From Watersipora subatra (taxonomy: Eukaryota > Bryozoa > Gymnolaemata > Cheilostomatida > Watersiporidae), in contig NC_088708.1 of NCBI RefSeq assembly GCF_963576615.1, forward strand, positions 53,555,196 through 53,619,195: 64,000 bases of DNA. Direction: 5' to 3'. Every line of letters begins with the position of its first letter. The stretch's first letter is position 1. Under the pieces are notes generated by a model. It saw only the letters and a list, made by a program, of their open reading frames with translations. It had not been told where the DNA came from and did not search any database. The translations under genes were made by a program, and so were the position numbers. This document shows positions 23,965-37,500 of this stretch, one piece after another.

Positions 23965-25104
23965 ACAATCACGCTTACTGAGGTAGGTCTTAAGCAATAT
24001 ATTGTCTGTATCAGTTAGTGAATGTAAAAGTATTTCTAGATAGTTCCTTTTAATTTGGGAGTGTTCAACTGGTTTTATTTCAAGTTTGTGACGGGGATTG
24101 AGCTTCTCTGGCAATCATCACTCGTTTTTGTTTTTTTCGTCTGTATTTTAACCAGTGGGACCATACGAAAAATTCAGTTATGTTTACCTAAAACTCATAA
24201 ATTTTCAATCATACCACCATCGGGACACTAAAAAACTGCTTAATAGGTTTTTACTTCCGTTTTGTATTTCAGCGTATGCTTCAGATCAAGCTGATTGCTG
24301 AATTTCTGTTGCGGCTTGATGTTTTTGGGTCATGTTGAATAAAATTTCTCTGGTCTAATGTACCACTATACCAATAGAAAACATTTGACTGATCTAATGT
24401 AACGCTATACCCTTTGAAAATATTTGCCTGTATTACTTAAAGTACTCTTGGCTTTGGACATGACTAACTAATTAGTTGGGTGATAAAGTTCATTCCCTAA
24501 CATACAAATAATTGTAAGATTCGTTCAGGAAATGTTCTTGGCAATGTATAAACACGCTCGATGTGCATGTATTCATAAGACTTGGCGATCTTTTTTGTGT
24601 GAAAGGTTTTGGGAAACGTTTTGCAATTAGTGAGAACAATGTTTTTCCATGGCATAGCTGCAAGCAATTCTCACTGTTGGTAACTATTTGGGAACATTGA
24701 ACGAGTTTGTGTCTGTTTGTGAATCTATTAGCTCTTGATGGTTGCAAGTCCACCTGTTGCAACATTATCACCAAACACTTATCCAGAAGCTATTAACAAT
24801 TCAATATAATGAGTATTTTTATGTTTTCTTGTAGCTTGAAGTAAAGTCATGGAACGAACTAAAAGCAGCAAACATGCCTCGCAGTAACACATACAGTCTT
24901 TCTTTACTGCACTTGATTCAAGCACGATACATCCTATTGCATATGGATTGTTTATAAAAATATATGTTGTCATTATTGTAACTGTGTTACCATTTCTCAT
25001 TTGCTCATTTGAACAATACTGTGAACATTGGCGAAAAATGTCAAAATGTCAAAACCGGTATGCAATAGACACATTGCGGACAAAAAGAAAGAGAGTAGGT
25101 CTGT
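23965..25104. other. Tail-to-tail gap between DAD1 and AMFR
   Basis: About 1.1 kb of 3'-UTR and spacer shared by two convergent genes. No coding exon was recognised. The nearest minus-strand AATAAA for AMFR is at about 24073-24078, inside the likely DAD1 3'-UTR, so the two transcripts may overlap. Confidence 0.5.
24338..24343 (+). terminator. DAD1: Likely poly(A) signal of DAD1
   Basis: AATAAA 374 nt after the DAD1 stop codon. It is the first canonical signal seen on this strand past the stop. Confidence 0.45.
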
Positions 25105-25511
25105 CTACGATTTCTGGTCTGCGGATGAATCTTGATTGCTACTCGAGTTGGGCAATCGCAGCTGTCTGCAACGAAAAAGGTTATAAGACAATTGCAAGGC
25201 AACGAATGAAAAATTTAAACAACAAATCATAATCCTTACAAAGCCATAATACCTTGTTAAAGCATTTATCCTTCCTATGATATGAAATCTCCCACATATT
25301 TGCCAGTAGCATTGTGTGAAATGAATGTTCAGAGAGTATTTCAACATGAATGTGCGCTATACTATGCAATCAAGCACACAATTGATAAATACATTGTAAG
25401 TTACATTTATGAGCATCTTACTGTGGTGGCTTGCCTTGCAACTCCACTTTTTGATCGGTGAATAAGCGTTGTCGTAGCTGGGGTTCGTTAGATGGTTCAT
25501 TTGACAAAGCT
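25105..25511 (-). CDS. AMFR: AMFR last two exons (E2-binding region)
   Basis: Exons 25511-25422 and 25165-25105, both entered in phase 2. The segment PQLRQRLFTDQKVELQ and then RLPNSSSNQDSSAD aligns with the UBE2G2-binding region and the SSEDD-like tail of vertebrate gp78. The stop TAG follows DQKS. A weak GTAGAC at the stop could be an alternative donor to a missing further exon. Confidence 0.75.
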
Positions 25512-28500
25512 CTGTAATCAAAATGCAACTCTATGCAAAATGACGACTAGCCACTGCTTTTATACTAACAATATTTCATTGACCCAACAACACATACTAG
25601 AGTGCTTGCAGTTTGCTAGCTAATGCATTCATCTAGATAAAAAGTTATTGACGAAAGGTGCTATTTAAAGGTTGTCCTACTGCCTAAAAATTAGATAGTG
25701 AGTGATTTTTTGTTATTTTTCTCGTCACAGTATATAGTAACTAGAAATTTCCGTCATACAGCTCACGACCTGATAATGGAATAAGTGATAATGGAAAAAA
25801 GAAAGGGTAGTGCTGGTTGTTGAAAAAGTAGTTGTCAGCAGGAATTAACAGAGTATAGTGTAAATGAGAGTTGTTCGAGATGATATAAAATAAATTTGAG
25901 GGAGCACGACTTCAAAAAGGAAACTCTAGTCATCTAGGAATTTGACAGAGGAACTTGTTGGCACGTATGACATTGTTGTATTTGAGCATTGTATGTAATG
26001 AAATGTTTCTCATTACATCCAGTACACGTGAGCTGTGATATGTTGTTGTCAAGTCTGCCTAGAAAGTTGTTACGCAGTTCTTGAAAATAAGGACAATCTA
26101 AAGATTGAAAATGAGGAATGTGGTGAAGGGGGGGGGGGGCAGCATTGGGAGGAGCAATATTGTTTTGTGCAATATTTTCATGGTCAATGATGTCCATAAA
26201 ATCATGATCATCATCTGGAAACAAAGGGGCTGCCAAGTCCATGTCATTTACATCACCTACATCTACTAAAGAATTCTCTGAATCAGATGAGTTGTTGTTA
26301 TTAATTTGAGTAGCGTGTTGTTGAACATTAGCATTTGTTGTTGATGGTTGCTGTGAGGACCTAGTTCTCTTCCGTAATAATTGGGAGACACGTGGACGGC
26401 CACTGCGACGACATGGTGTTCTGGGAGGTTGAATGTCCATAGTAGTTGTCAAGTTGTTTTGAAATGAAATTCAAAAGGTCAATTATGCAAAACAAAAGGT
26501 TGTATAAAAATCAGACCTAATCTACTACTATCTCAAACTTATGCTTTACAACAATAAAATAAAGATTAATTCAAGCTGTCGACCTAACCTACTGTATGTA
26601 ATTTAACTAACAACAGCAATAATGAAATGTTTATTATATCTCTGAAATGCAATATTAAAAGTAAAATGGCAAGCTGCCATGTAATATACAGTTGGAAAGT
26701 TGGTTGTGTTGAATGTAGAATGGTTTTGACAGCGATATGTAACAGAAAGCAAGCATTAGCATTCACGCGTCTTAAGTTTTGGAAGTTTTCTGCAACCAGG
26801 AGTGAAATAAAGAAATATTCTTGTCACAAAGGGACGTTGTAGCTCGGCCCTAGCTTGTAGATAAGATGTAAAGAAATCTGGCTAATGTTCTAGATAGTTT
26901 AAAAAACCTTCGGTAATTGGACAAAAAACGTAGGCTGATAAACTGTGTACCACATTTTCGTACCTGTAAATCGGTCTACGCCTCAAACAGTCTGCGTTTA
27001 TTACAGAAACCTTCGACAATTAGATAATGCTATAGACTGGTGAAATGTGCACATTTTTCTCTAGCCTGTCTTGACAAACTGTTGTTTTTGCGGAGTTGTT
27101 CCCCCGTCGAGCGGGTGAGCAACACAACAGCTTGTCACAAGACATACTGTACTTGATGCATCAGCTGCACTGAAAGGGAGTTGTTCTCTTCCGTCTATGC
27201 GTCTTGGCTGCGATGTTATGGCGGTCGCTCCATTGGTAATCATAACGAATTTCGCGCAAAAATTTATGTAGAAAAAAATAAGATTGCGTTTAACCAAAGA
27301 CCAGTCTCTGTTGTAAACGTTAGTAGAATTAAGTAGTAGACGACTTAATGGTTATACTATTTGTCGCACGGCCTTATTGGCGTTTCGTTGGCCGGTCTTA
27401 ATTTTGATTAAAAAATGACTTCTAAAGTTTCGATTTTAGGCCGAATTAATGTCTATTTATGTGTCATCCGATCAGATGGGTTAGTTTTAGGATATTGCGG
27501 TAACCTTTCAAAGGCTTGGTAACATATTTAAATAGGTTTACATGTGTTTTGTATCATTATTATACTTGAACGACTCTACAGAAAAATGGTTAAATTTGTT
27601 GATGAGATTTCAGTGCAAGAGTTTGCGACGGCGTTAATGAATAATTTTCGTGAGTTGTGTGCACATGTGCATTTATCATAAATCTCCCAACCAATCGCTC
27701 CGCTCGTGTTTGGAACTGTTATATAACAGAAATATTGAAACTACAGCAATATTGCAAAAAAATTTTCAAGTTCGTCAGTTTGTATGATAGTTTCAAACCT
27801 ATACTATGCGTAAGTCGAATAGTTGAACATTCAAATATTAAAACAATTTTCATTTTATTTCAACTAATGCGATGGTGATTTGGAAAGTCATCAGTAATTT
27901 TGAACCAGACGTACTTCTTAAAACATTGAAGAACATGTTCAAATGTACCTGTATTGTTGGATATAACATTGTTGGTATCGAATGGTTATAACACATATAA
28001 ACAATTCAGCACAGCTGATTAGCCCAACTTTTGTAAGATTATAACCGGAGGCGGTTTGGTTAATGTGCTTGTTGTATCGCGCTCTGTTAAGGATATTTTC
28101 AAGAAGCAGGCCTTTGGATGAGGGATTCAGCTGTTTCAGTACAGAAGGATTGACCAAATTTTTCCAATTACATGTATTTATGATTGGAATTGCGCACGGG
28201 CGAGTCATTTGACTTCTTGAATATCTTTACATATGCACATGTTCTAACCATATCAGTTATTAACCAATTTTATTTTGAATAGTAAAGCGATTTTGGCATA
28301 GCTCATGATGTCGTGATGAGCTTGTCATGACCGGATGCAATAGCATTTATTTTCTTTGAGGAAATTAATGTAGCCTGGGCCAAACTGACTTTTTTATTTA
28401 CACAAAATGTAGCTCATCCGTTTTCTGTCCAATGCATAAATAAATCAACAGTTAAAAATTGAAGATGATCTGCTTACGTTAACATATTTTTAGTGGACAT

Positions 28501-31500
28501 TCGAAGAAAGACTTGCAGGAAATAAACTCATTGCACACTCAATGTCGTTGAATCGTTCCTCACCATGCTAGCCGAATAAACATAATCTTGATGTCATGCA
28601 TTAGCGCACAACGTGGCGGCTTCATACCGATGTACTGCCAGCAGTAGACGACTACTTCACAAAAAACAGTAATTGAATATTTCAGGATACAAATCTCAAT
28701 TTTTTCAGAATAAAATTAGTAACACCACAGCCATAGAGTAGTAAACACATAGAGTGACAGCAGAGCATTAGTAAAGTTAACTCACTCCCTAGTTGAGTCA
28801 ATACAAAAATCATTTATTTTGGCGTGATTCATAATAATAAGATTTTGATGCATATTTTCTATAGTCTGTGTGCAAATGTAGGATTCTACTGGTTAATGGT
28901 AGTAAAACACATATCTAAAATGATATTGTATATATAATACGGTCCAATCGTAATAGTTTAAACACCTGTTTAGAGCAAGCTCATGCATTGCAGTAGTTTC
29001 TCGTGGGTGACTTGAGTCAGCATCAGGTCCTTGATGCTCCATGGAGCTGTTATAGCTATCATCACTGTCCTCTTCTTCATTGTCAGTTTCACTGGCACCA
29101 TTTGACTGCAATTAGTTTATTTGTAGACCTTGCGTCAGCTGATAACAGTTGTTTATATACGCAACAGTTCATGGTATTATACAGCCATCATGCCGGCTAG
29201 TTGGAAATACCTACAGGCTAGTTGAAAATACCTACGGTAATTTTGATATCAAAAGTTATGACAGGTTGAAAGGTTATGTCCAGTACATGCAGGGATTTAG
29301 CCATGAAAGTTAGCAATAATAATTCTATGCAAGCATTTTCAACAATTCATGCACTATTAATACAGCAATCTCAACTTTTAACTGAAAAGACAAACTGTAG
29401 GCAAATCGATAAAAACCTAATCATTCGTTAGATCATCATAACTTCAGTTTAATGCCAAATAATGTCATATCTCAACTTACGACCAACCTATTAACATAAG
29501 AATTGTTCAACATGACTTAAAATTCGAACAAACATTTGGCTTAACATAGAAAGTAAATTTCAACATATGGAGTTGCAAATTTTGTAAAGCATTACATTTC
29601 TGTGAGTAGAAGCAAAAAGCTGGTAGAGATTAAAACTAAAACACAAATTATCTGAAAATATGTAAACTAAGTGAATTTAAACCATATCTAGAATAAATTA
29701 GTGTAGGTTATGATAGCACTCATTTGTTCTCTGAACTCATGCACTGCCTAATCTGCGCTTCTGTTCCTGCTTCTTCTTGATAAACTAACAGTAGAAACCT
29801 TTTTATTGACTATTACCTTATTAATTTAGTTTTTATACATAAGTTAAGCTTGTAAAATTAATGTTTGCATTGTTTCACATAATGCATTTGTTTTAGTATT
29901 ATATTTACATATTTAAAATATTTATTTTTGTTTTGAGGACATGAAATGAATGAAACATGATGTATTCTTATAGGAATATTTGCTCGCAACAAGGTTTCGG
30001 TATACGCAAAGGTTTTGGTATACGCAGCCAATAAAGGAACAGATCAAATTTGTTTGTCGACAGCAGCAGCTGCAAAAACTCCCACACAGACAGACCTTTT
30101 GATGTTAGTTAGAAATAAGTTACCCCTTAGTAATTTCAAGTTCTAATTTTGCTATTTTATAACTGTTGACGTGAAACCTGTAACTATTTTGTTGCTATTG
30201 CTGCTGATTAGCCTAGTCAAGAGACTTATTTAGTTGAATTCAACTCAATACTGTTGACCACCCTTGCAAAAACATCTGTAAACTCAGGAAATCTTGTACC
30301 TGCATGATTTAAATTTTTTTTAAATCAAATATTATTTAATTTTTTTCATTTAATCCAAGCCCCAGAAATAGAAACAATGATGATTTGTTGAACTTCATGA
30401 CGCATCTGCATGACGTTGTATGTAGACACATCTAAACCATTGTTGAGTCAGCAAAGAAACCATAGACCTATTAACTATACTTAGTTAATAGCTTAGTTAA
30501 TAATATAATAGTAATTAATAGTATAGTTAATAGGTCTATGAAAGGAACAGATGAAAATTCTGCTTTTAGGTTTAAACTGATATATTACTAAATGAAAATA
30601 TTGGAATCCTTATGTTAAACACTCTTTAAAGCGATCTCTTATGGATTAGGTAATCAAAACCATATGTAACAAGGAGAAATTGATGCTACTCAAACTAGGT
30701 GAAGGACGACAACGACGTAGTGTCCTACCAGTATGACCAGTCGTCCTTCCAATATATTGTCTATTGTTATCTCCACAGAATGTGTAGTCTGAAGATCTTC
30801 AAGTATGGAAGTTAAAGGCAATTCAGGAAAGACTCGTTGTACTTCCAGAGCCTTAACATAAGTATTGCTGACAAATTAAGTATTGGACCAACGACAGGAT
30901 ACATAGCAATAATATTCGTTATTAACAATTCAATTATATGCGTTATCAAATAAGATTGTTCAGATAAATGAGGGAACCGGAACATTGAATTATGTTTAAC
31001 ATTGTTACAAAAAAATCAGAGAAAATGAATTGGATTTTTTAAAATAAAATAAAATTTGCTGACTACTACACTATTGTTCTAGGTCTTATAATGATGAAAG
31101 TGCACACTAAACGCTGTGACAACAAAGTCGAGGTTACATGCTGATAAAATGGACAGCATGACGATTTTAGGTCACTTACCCCCGGCCATTTACCCCTGAT
31201 CGCATAACTCCCTTGGCTATATACTCCTTCGGTCAATTACCCCCAGGTCAATTACCCCCTGATCGCATAACCCCCTAGGCTATATAGCCCCTCGGTCAAT
31301 TACCCCCCCCCCCCGGTCATTTACCTCCTGATCGCATAACCCCCTAGGCTATATAACCCCAGGTCAATTACCCCCAGGTCAATTACCTCCAGGTCAATTA
31401 CCCCCAAGTCAATTACCTCCAGGTCAATTACCCCCAGGTCAATTACCCCCAGGTCAATTACCTCCACATAACACAGTTTAACTTCAATCAGTTAATTTCT

Positions 31501-34500
31501 GGTGTAAATCACATGAACCACTTGCTAATTTGTCATGGTTTAATTAGTAGGTAATAATGGATGATTAAAAAGACACTTAAAAGTAAATGCATTTATTTAC
31601 AAACTAATCACGAAATTGTATTTCGTGATTAGTTTGTAAATAAATGCATTATTGCAATTGCAATGTATCGAAAGAATAATTAATTGTCTAAATTCCTTAC
31701 AAGATCAATTTCAAAGAATCTAATCTATGATCAAGGGTATTGCACTTATAATTATTGCTTAGTGGAAACTCTTCAAAAATATCATGGGGAGGGGGTAATT
31801 GACCTGGGGGATATATAGCCTAGGGGGCTTGTGACCGGGGGGAGGGGGGTATACGACCCCGGGGGAGGGGGGTGAGTGGTCAGGGGGTAAGTGACCTGAT
31901 ACCCAGCTGCCGTGGCAACAGAAAATGATTTGCGGTGTCAACAAAGAGATTGACCAATGAACAAAGGCTTCATACGATGAAATACTACAAAATTCTTTCA
32001 GCTTTTTAAAATAGTTTACTGCTTTTGAAACATAAATACCATTAAATCATGTGATGATAGTTGTACTTTCGATTACATATTATTCATAGCCAAACACTAC
32101 CGATGATGATAAATCTGCCATCGCTTCTATGTCAATGACAAATAGAAGTGTTTGAGCTGCAAATGAATAGAATGTAATTAAATATTAAATGATACAAACT
32201 TATTCATTGGCCAATCACAGATGCTATTCGGGTGAGGGAGACCAGAGTGTTGGTTTAGACACACCAAATAGTCTACCCATCAGCTGCACAAACGATTCAT
32301 TTTGTCCAAGTCCGCCAGCATGACTCAATTCTCTTACTTAATGGCAGCTAATAAGGCTGGTGAGAAGATAACACACGCCCTTTTTATTGGTTAATTTTTC
32401 ATTATTTCAGCACGCTCATTGGCTGATATTCTTACCACCGAAGTAGAAAGGTTGTGTCTATTTGCGTGTTGTAAGAAATAGCTGTCAGTGACCAACTACT
32501 ATAGATAACCAAACAGTAAATTGGGAAAATATTAAATCAACTGTCACATCATGCGCATAGTTATGATAGCATGATTGTATTAGGAAGGTCTTTTTTATGA
32601 AGGTAGTTATAACTATAAATATATTTAGAAAGCAACATGCTTCATATTGTACAACCTAACTACCTTCAACAGATGAAATAACATTAGTGAAAGAGTGAAA
32701 TATTAGTTAATAATATAACTTAACCATATGTTTCTTATACAATAACATATATATACAGTCAAACATAGATAACTCGAACTTCACGGGACCGAGCGAAAGT
32801 GTTCGAATTATCAGAGCGTCCAAGTTATCAGAGCACTGTCACAAGTCCATGTATTTACTTATTTATTAGTAGATACATGTACATATACAAACTATAATAT
32901 AAATCAAAAGCACAAATGGCTTGTTTCAAATTAAATGCTTCCAATGTAAAGTTTAAAACGTTTTTATCAAAAAGTATAGAGATTTTTCTATCACTTGAGA
33001 TTGGTTCGTTGTTTGAGGTGATGTTATTGCCAGGACGTTTTTTAGATTGACATTGGCAAAACTTGATCGTTGTTGAAATGCTCAAAAGAAAAGACATCTT
33101 TTTCTTTTGAGCGTTTTACCCACGATCAATTTTGCCGATTTCTCTTGAAGTTTATGCAAAGATTACCTCACCTTACCTCGCTTCCGAAGGGTGATCGCTA
33201 AGCGGATGTTTGGTATAAATCAAATTTCACCAAATCTTTAGAAAAGTCGTTGACAAAAATATTTTTGCCGATGGTGGCAATAACGACGCTTATGAATTAC
33301 GAAAAGTTGAGGTTTACCTCTATGGCTTGGAATAAAGTGATTTTCTAAAGCGATAACAACCGTTTCGGTAGCCGTTGGGCAAAAAACAGTTCGAGTTAAC
33401 AGTGTTGAGTTCGAGTTATCTATAGCAATTTATCATTACGTGGGAACGGACCAAAGAAACCGTTCGAATTAACCATGTGTTCGAGCTATCCATGGGCGAG
33501 TTATCCATGTTTGACTGTATATATACGCTAGTTAGTACTTGGTTACAAGTGGCACTCTACAAAATTGTAACAATAAAGAATAAAAGCAGCTAAGCAATGA
33601 AAAGTTTCCATGTTACGTTTCACTCTAACTGTACTTCCTTTCCAAACAGCTCTATAGGTTGCTCTTCACTCAGTCTTGCTACTGTATATTTCTTTCAAAC
33701 GGTCATATAATAATATTAGATGTTTCTATTGATATATTTGGTTGCCGTTTTGTTGCTATAACAACATTTCATTATGTTATATTTATACTATTTATCGATC
33801 TAATAATCTAGTTTGCATGAAACACTTACATGTATATGTTTTAATGAAATGCTTCGTCTGATTTTTGTTTTTCCACACCAATCAATATCAGATTATCAGA
33901 TATGGATCAACATCAGATATAGATGGCATGATAAATTTAATGTTTCCTCAGAGAATAGAGATTTGGCAGTAATGAGAATAGAAAGTAGGTGAACTAGATC
34001 ATACATACAGTAGGTTGAGTAAAGCATAAACAGCACTCACCATGCTGTCTAGTTGGTAGTTATCCCGTGGCTGACCCTGCGTGTGAGTTACTTCCACAGA
34101 GAAACTCGGTAGCCAGCTAATGTAGCGGGAGGCTGTATAACATCAGACAAGGTTACAATTCTTAGTAATCGGAGTGTGTAACTAGCTTTTTGAATCTGGG
34201 AAGGCAGATGTGACCACAAAATAAGATGCGTAACCACTCACAGAAGAAGGTCATAATCTATTTCAATTTAAATATTTCAATTTATTTGATTGTGACTAAT
34301 GCAGTAGAAAGGAGAAAAAAATTGACAAAATCATAGTTCTATAAAACACTTTATTAGAATGAGAATAGAACTTTGAGATGCATAGCTGACTTACCATCAA
34401 AGTGGAAGAGGTGATTGGTTCTATTTAGCCTTCGTGGTTCAGGCCTAGCGGCACGCTCCGCGCCTCTAACAGCAGCTGGAGGGGGCAACTCGCCATCAGC

Positions 34501-37500
34501 GGAATCTTGATTTGGGCTTTCAGGTTTCTGCTCCCCAAGACCGATGCGACAGGTGGGACAAGAGATGTCTTGGGCCAGCCATGATCTCAGACAAGGGCTG
34601 AAACAAAAAATGTATATGTATTGTGAACATAAATGATGAAATTTTGAATAGTTAATTTATAATACATTTACTAATTGACAGCAACGCTGAATGCAAACTG
34701 GAGATTGAACACAAATCTTTTAAATTATTAATCTGATGAGCATAGGATTGCAATGACCAACTACTTCAGTGAGACTTCCGTAAATTTATTGTGAAAAATT
34801 GGCATTCAATAATTGGTCACTTGCTGTAGTTTCAGTGTTCTATTATGACTTACAGAACTTATCATTTTGAGATGCTGATATAAATTCAGCGTAACTTAGC
34901 ACAAATGAACCTGTGTATAATTTAGTATTCAACACGCTGCTTTGAACTTTACATCTTTTGTTTTTACACAAATATCATGGAGACTCATAGAAGGTCCATC
35001 AAATGATCAAAAATAGCTTGTTTACAACTTGGCCAATTTAGCTAAGTTTCATCTATTCATCCAACGGTTATTGAAAATTTATATAGTCCTAAGATTATGG
35101 TTACTAAGCCTCCAGTTTGGATAGAGATAGACAAAAGATAGAGCGTTTGATGCACTAGATATGGAGCAGTTAAGAGCCACAGTAGATAAGTTTGGATCAA
35201 TACATTAAAATTATGAACTCTTTATCGTATTAGCAAAACTATGTAAAGCACTACTGTATGATCATCAAATTAAGTTTTATTTGTTACATGTATTTACAAA
35301 CCACTGGTTGGGAAGTTATATCTTTGGAAAATAAAAGCCAACTATATTGGCTAGCTGCTAGTTTGCAGAATATTTTAAGCGTGTTATTCGGAAATAATGA
35401 TTTCAAAACGTCTGTAAAATATGAGTTTTTCAAGGAGCAATTCTAGGAATAACTTTAGGTAGATAAGAATTCATATGCTTTCCCTGCCCCCCCCCCCCCC
35501 CTCCTCCCTGTATGATACACTCAACTGCGTCCTTATAAGACAAAGTAATTACTACAATAGGTTCAAATGGGGATTCTGGTTAGCTGTGTGATGGCTTCTT
35601 CAAGACTGCCATAGTAACAACATTGCCACATTTGGTTACATGTGAGATTATTATAAGAATTGTTGTGCTCAGAGCAGTTCAGATCGTTACGAAGTTGTGG
35701 TGGTCACAAAACTAATAAAAGGAAGAGTTTGCTGTGAACATTTTTATCCAATATATTCTATGTAGTGTACACCTTTAGTATTACAGTTGTCAGTTGGCCT
35801 ACTCAGGGGTAAACCACCGAGTATAGGCATGTGCGAAATCAAATTGGTCTGTAATGCATCTGGAGCATATTGCAAATCTAGCGCACACCAGAATGAGCCC
35901 ATCGCTAGTGAGCGGCTTCGCTACAACTGTAGGAGACCTGACAACAGCGCACAACTGTGCACCTTATTCATAAGCACGATCAAAAAACCAAATTTTCAGT
36001 ATCTACCCGCAACACTTCTTAGGATTTGCAATGAGAAAATGTGCATGTCATTAACATGGTCGGCTTAAATAAGTAATGATGGTCAGCAACATACAAGAAT
36101 TATCTAATTAGAGATTACTAGTATGGCCAGAGAACTGCTAACTGACACAGCCATGAAGGTGACTTGTAATAAAGGTATACGTATATGTAAACCATGAAAA
36201 TATGCTTTGAGCATGAAAAGGTTTAATCCACCCCTATATAAGTTTTGTAGCTTTTACTATTGGAATTGTCTGCTCATAGTCTGGGTTTTATTGTGGAATG
36301 AACAACTCCCTTGTGGCCTATTTTGCTACACAGCCACCACACACATTCAACACTGATGGCTTTATAAAGCATCATTCTGTTAGGTTCCAAACAAATACAT
36401 TACATACAGAAAAAACTACATTAAATAGCTTAAAATTGAGGATGTTACCTTCTAAGGAATTCATAAATCCTCTAAAAGTCACACTTTGAATCACTGCAGT
36501 CTATGAACTACCTACTGCCAGAAGAAAGGCATTCTGGACAAAGCACAAAGACAAAACCAAGGTTTGTCCGATCTTTAAAGAACGTTCCAGAATGTGTTTA
36601 CAATTCATTACAAATAGTCTAAAACTGTATAAACACAAACGCACTATGAATTTGTACTGATGTGTTATGCATATACAATATGAGTTGTTCCATTGGGTTG
36701 TTGAGTTGTTTCAAGAATACTCACAGCTTGAATTTAATGGAATCTGGTATTAGGTAAAAATTTATGAAAAATGGCTGATTATTTTTATTTAACAGATTAC
36801 TGTATAGTACAGTGTTAAAGTTTCGATGAGTATGCTCTAAATATACTTTAGAGATGTTTCTGAATAATTATCCCAAGTTTTTTATTGATTGCAATGTACC
36901 ATGAATATAATCGAAAAATAGAAATTATCGAGATTTCCTTTTGCAAACCTGGCCTGGCTTAGGCCATCAACAGAATGACCACAATAATCCCATCTTAACA
37001 GATCTCAAATCTAAGATAACTTCTTTTTGGTTAAGATATCATTAAAATGCATTATATCGTAAATCAGCTCTCAGCTAAAGTGGTTGATTTGCAATCGCTC
37101 TTTCATATGCGAACCTAGCCTGTCTTGACAAGCTGTTGTTTTTGCGTAGTTGTCCCCCCGTCGAGCGGCGAGCAACAACAGCTTGTCACAAGACGTACTG
37201 CACCTGATGCATCAGCTGAACGTATAAGGAGTTGTTCTCTTCCGTCTACGCGGCTTGGCTGCGATGTTATTCCGGTCGCTCCATTGGTAATCATAACGGA
37301 TTTCACGCAAAAATTTATGTAGAAAAATTAAGAAAAGAACGTTTAACTGGCGACCCCTCTCTGCAGTAAACTTTATTAGAATTTGAGAACTTACGCCACA
37401 ACAGCGACTAAACATGTCATTATTTGTGCGCTCAGTCAGTTTTATTTCTATTTTTGTATCAGTCAGTTTTATTTGCTCTTACGGATTTTATTTTGAGTTT

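Noticed and set aside
32855-33097. 80-codon open frame shared with 48594-48836
   Set aside because: The two frames are homologous because they lie in two copies of MITE A. The frame is not transposase-like and its conservation is explained by recent shared origin.
35481-35502. Long C run (and G runs near 26128 and 41795)
   Set aside because: Simple homopolymers, likely variable or error-prone; no structure around them.
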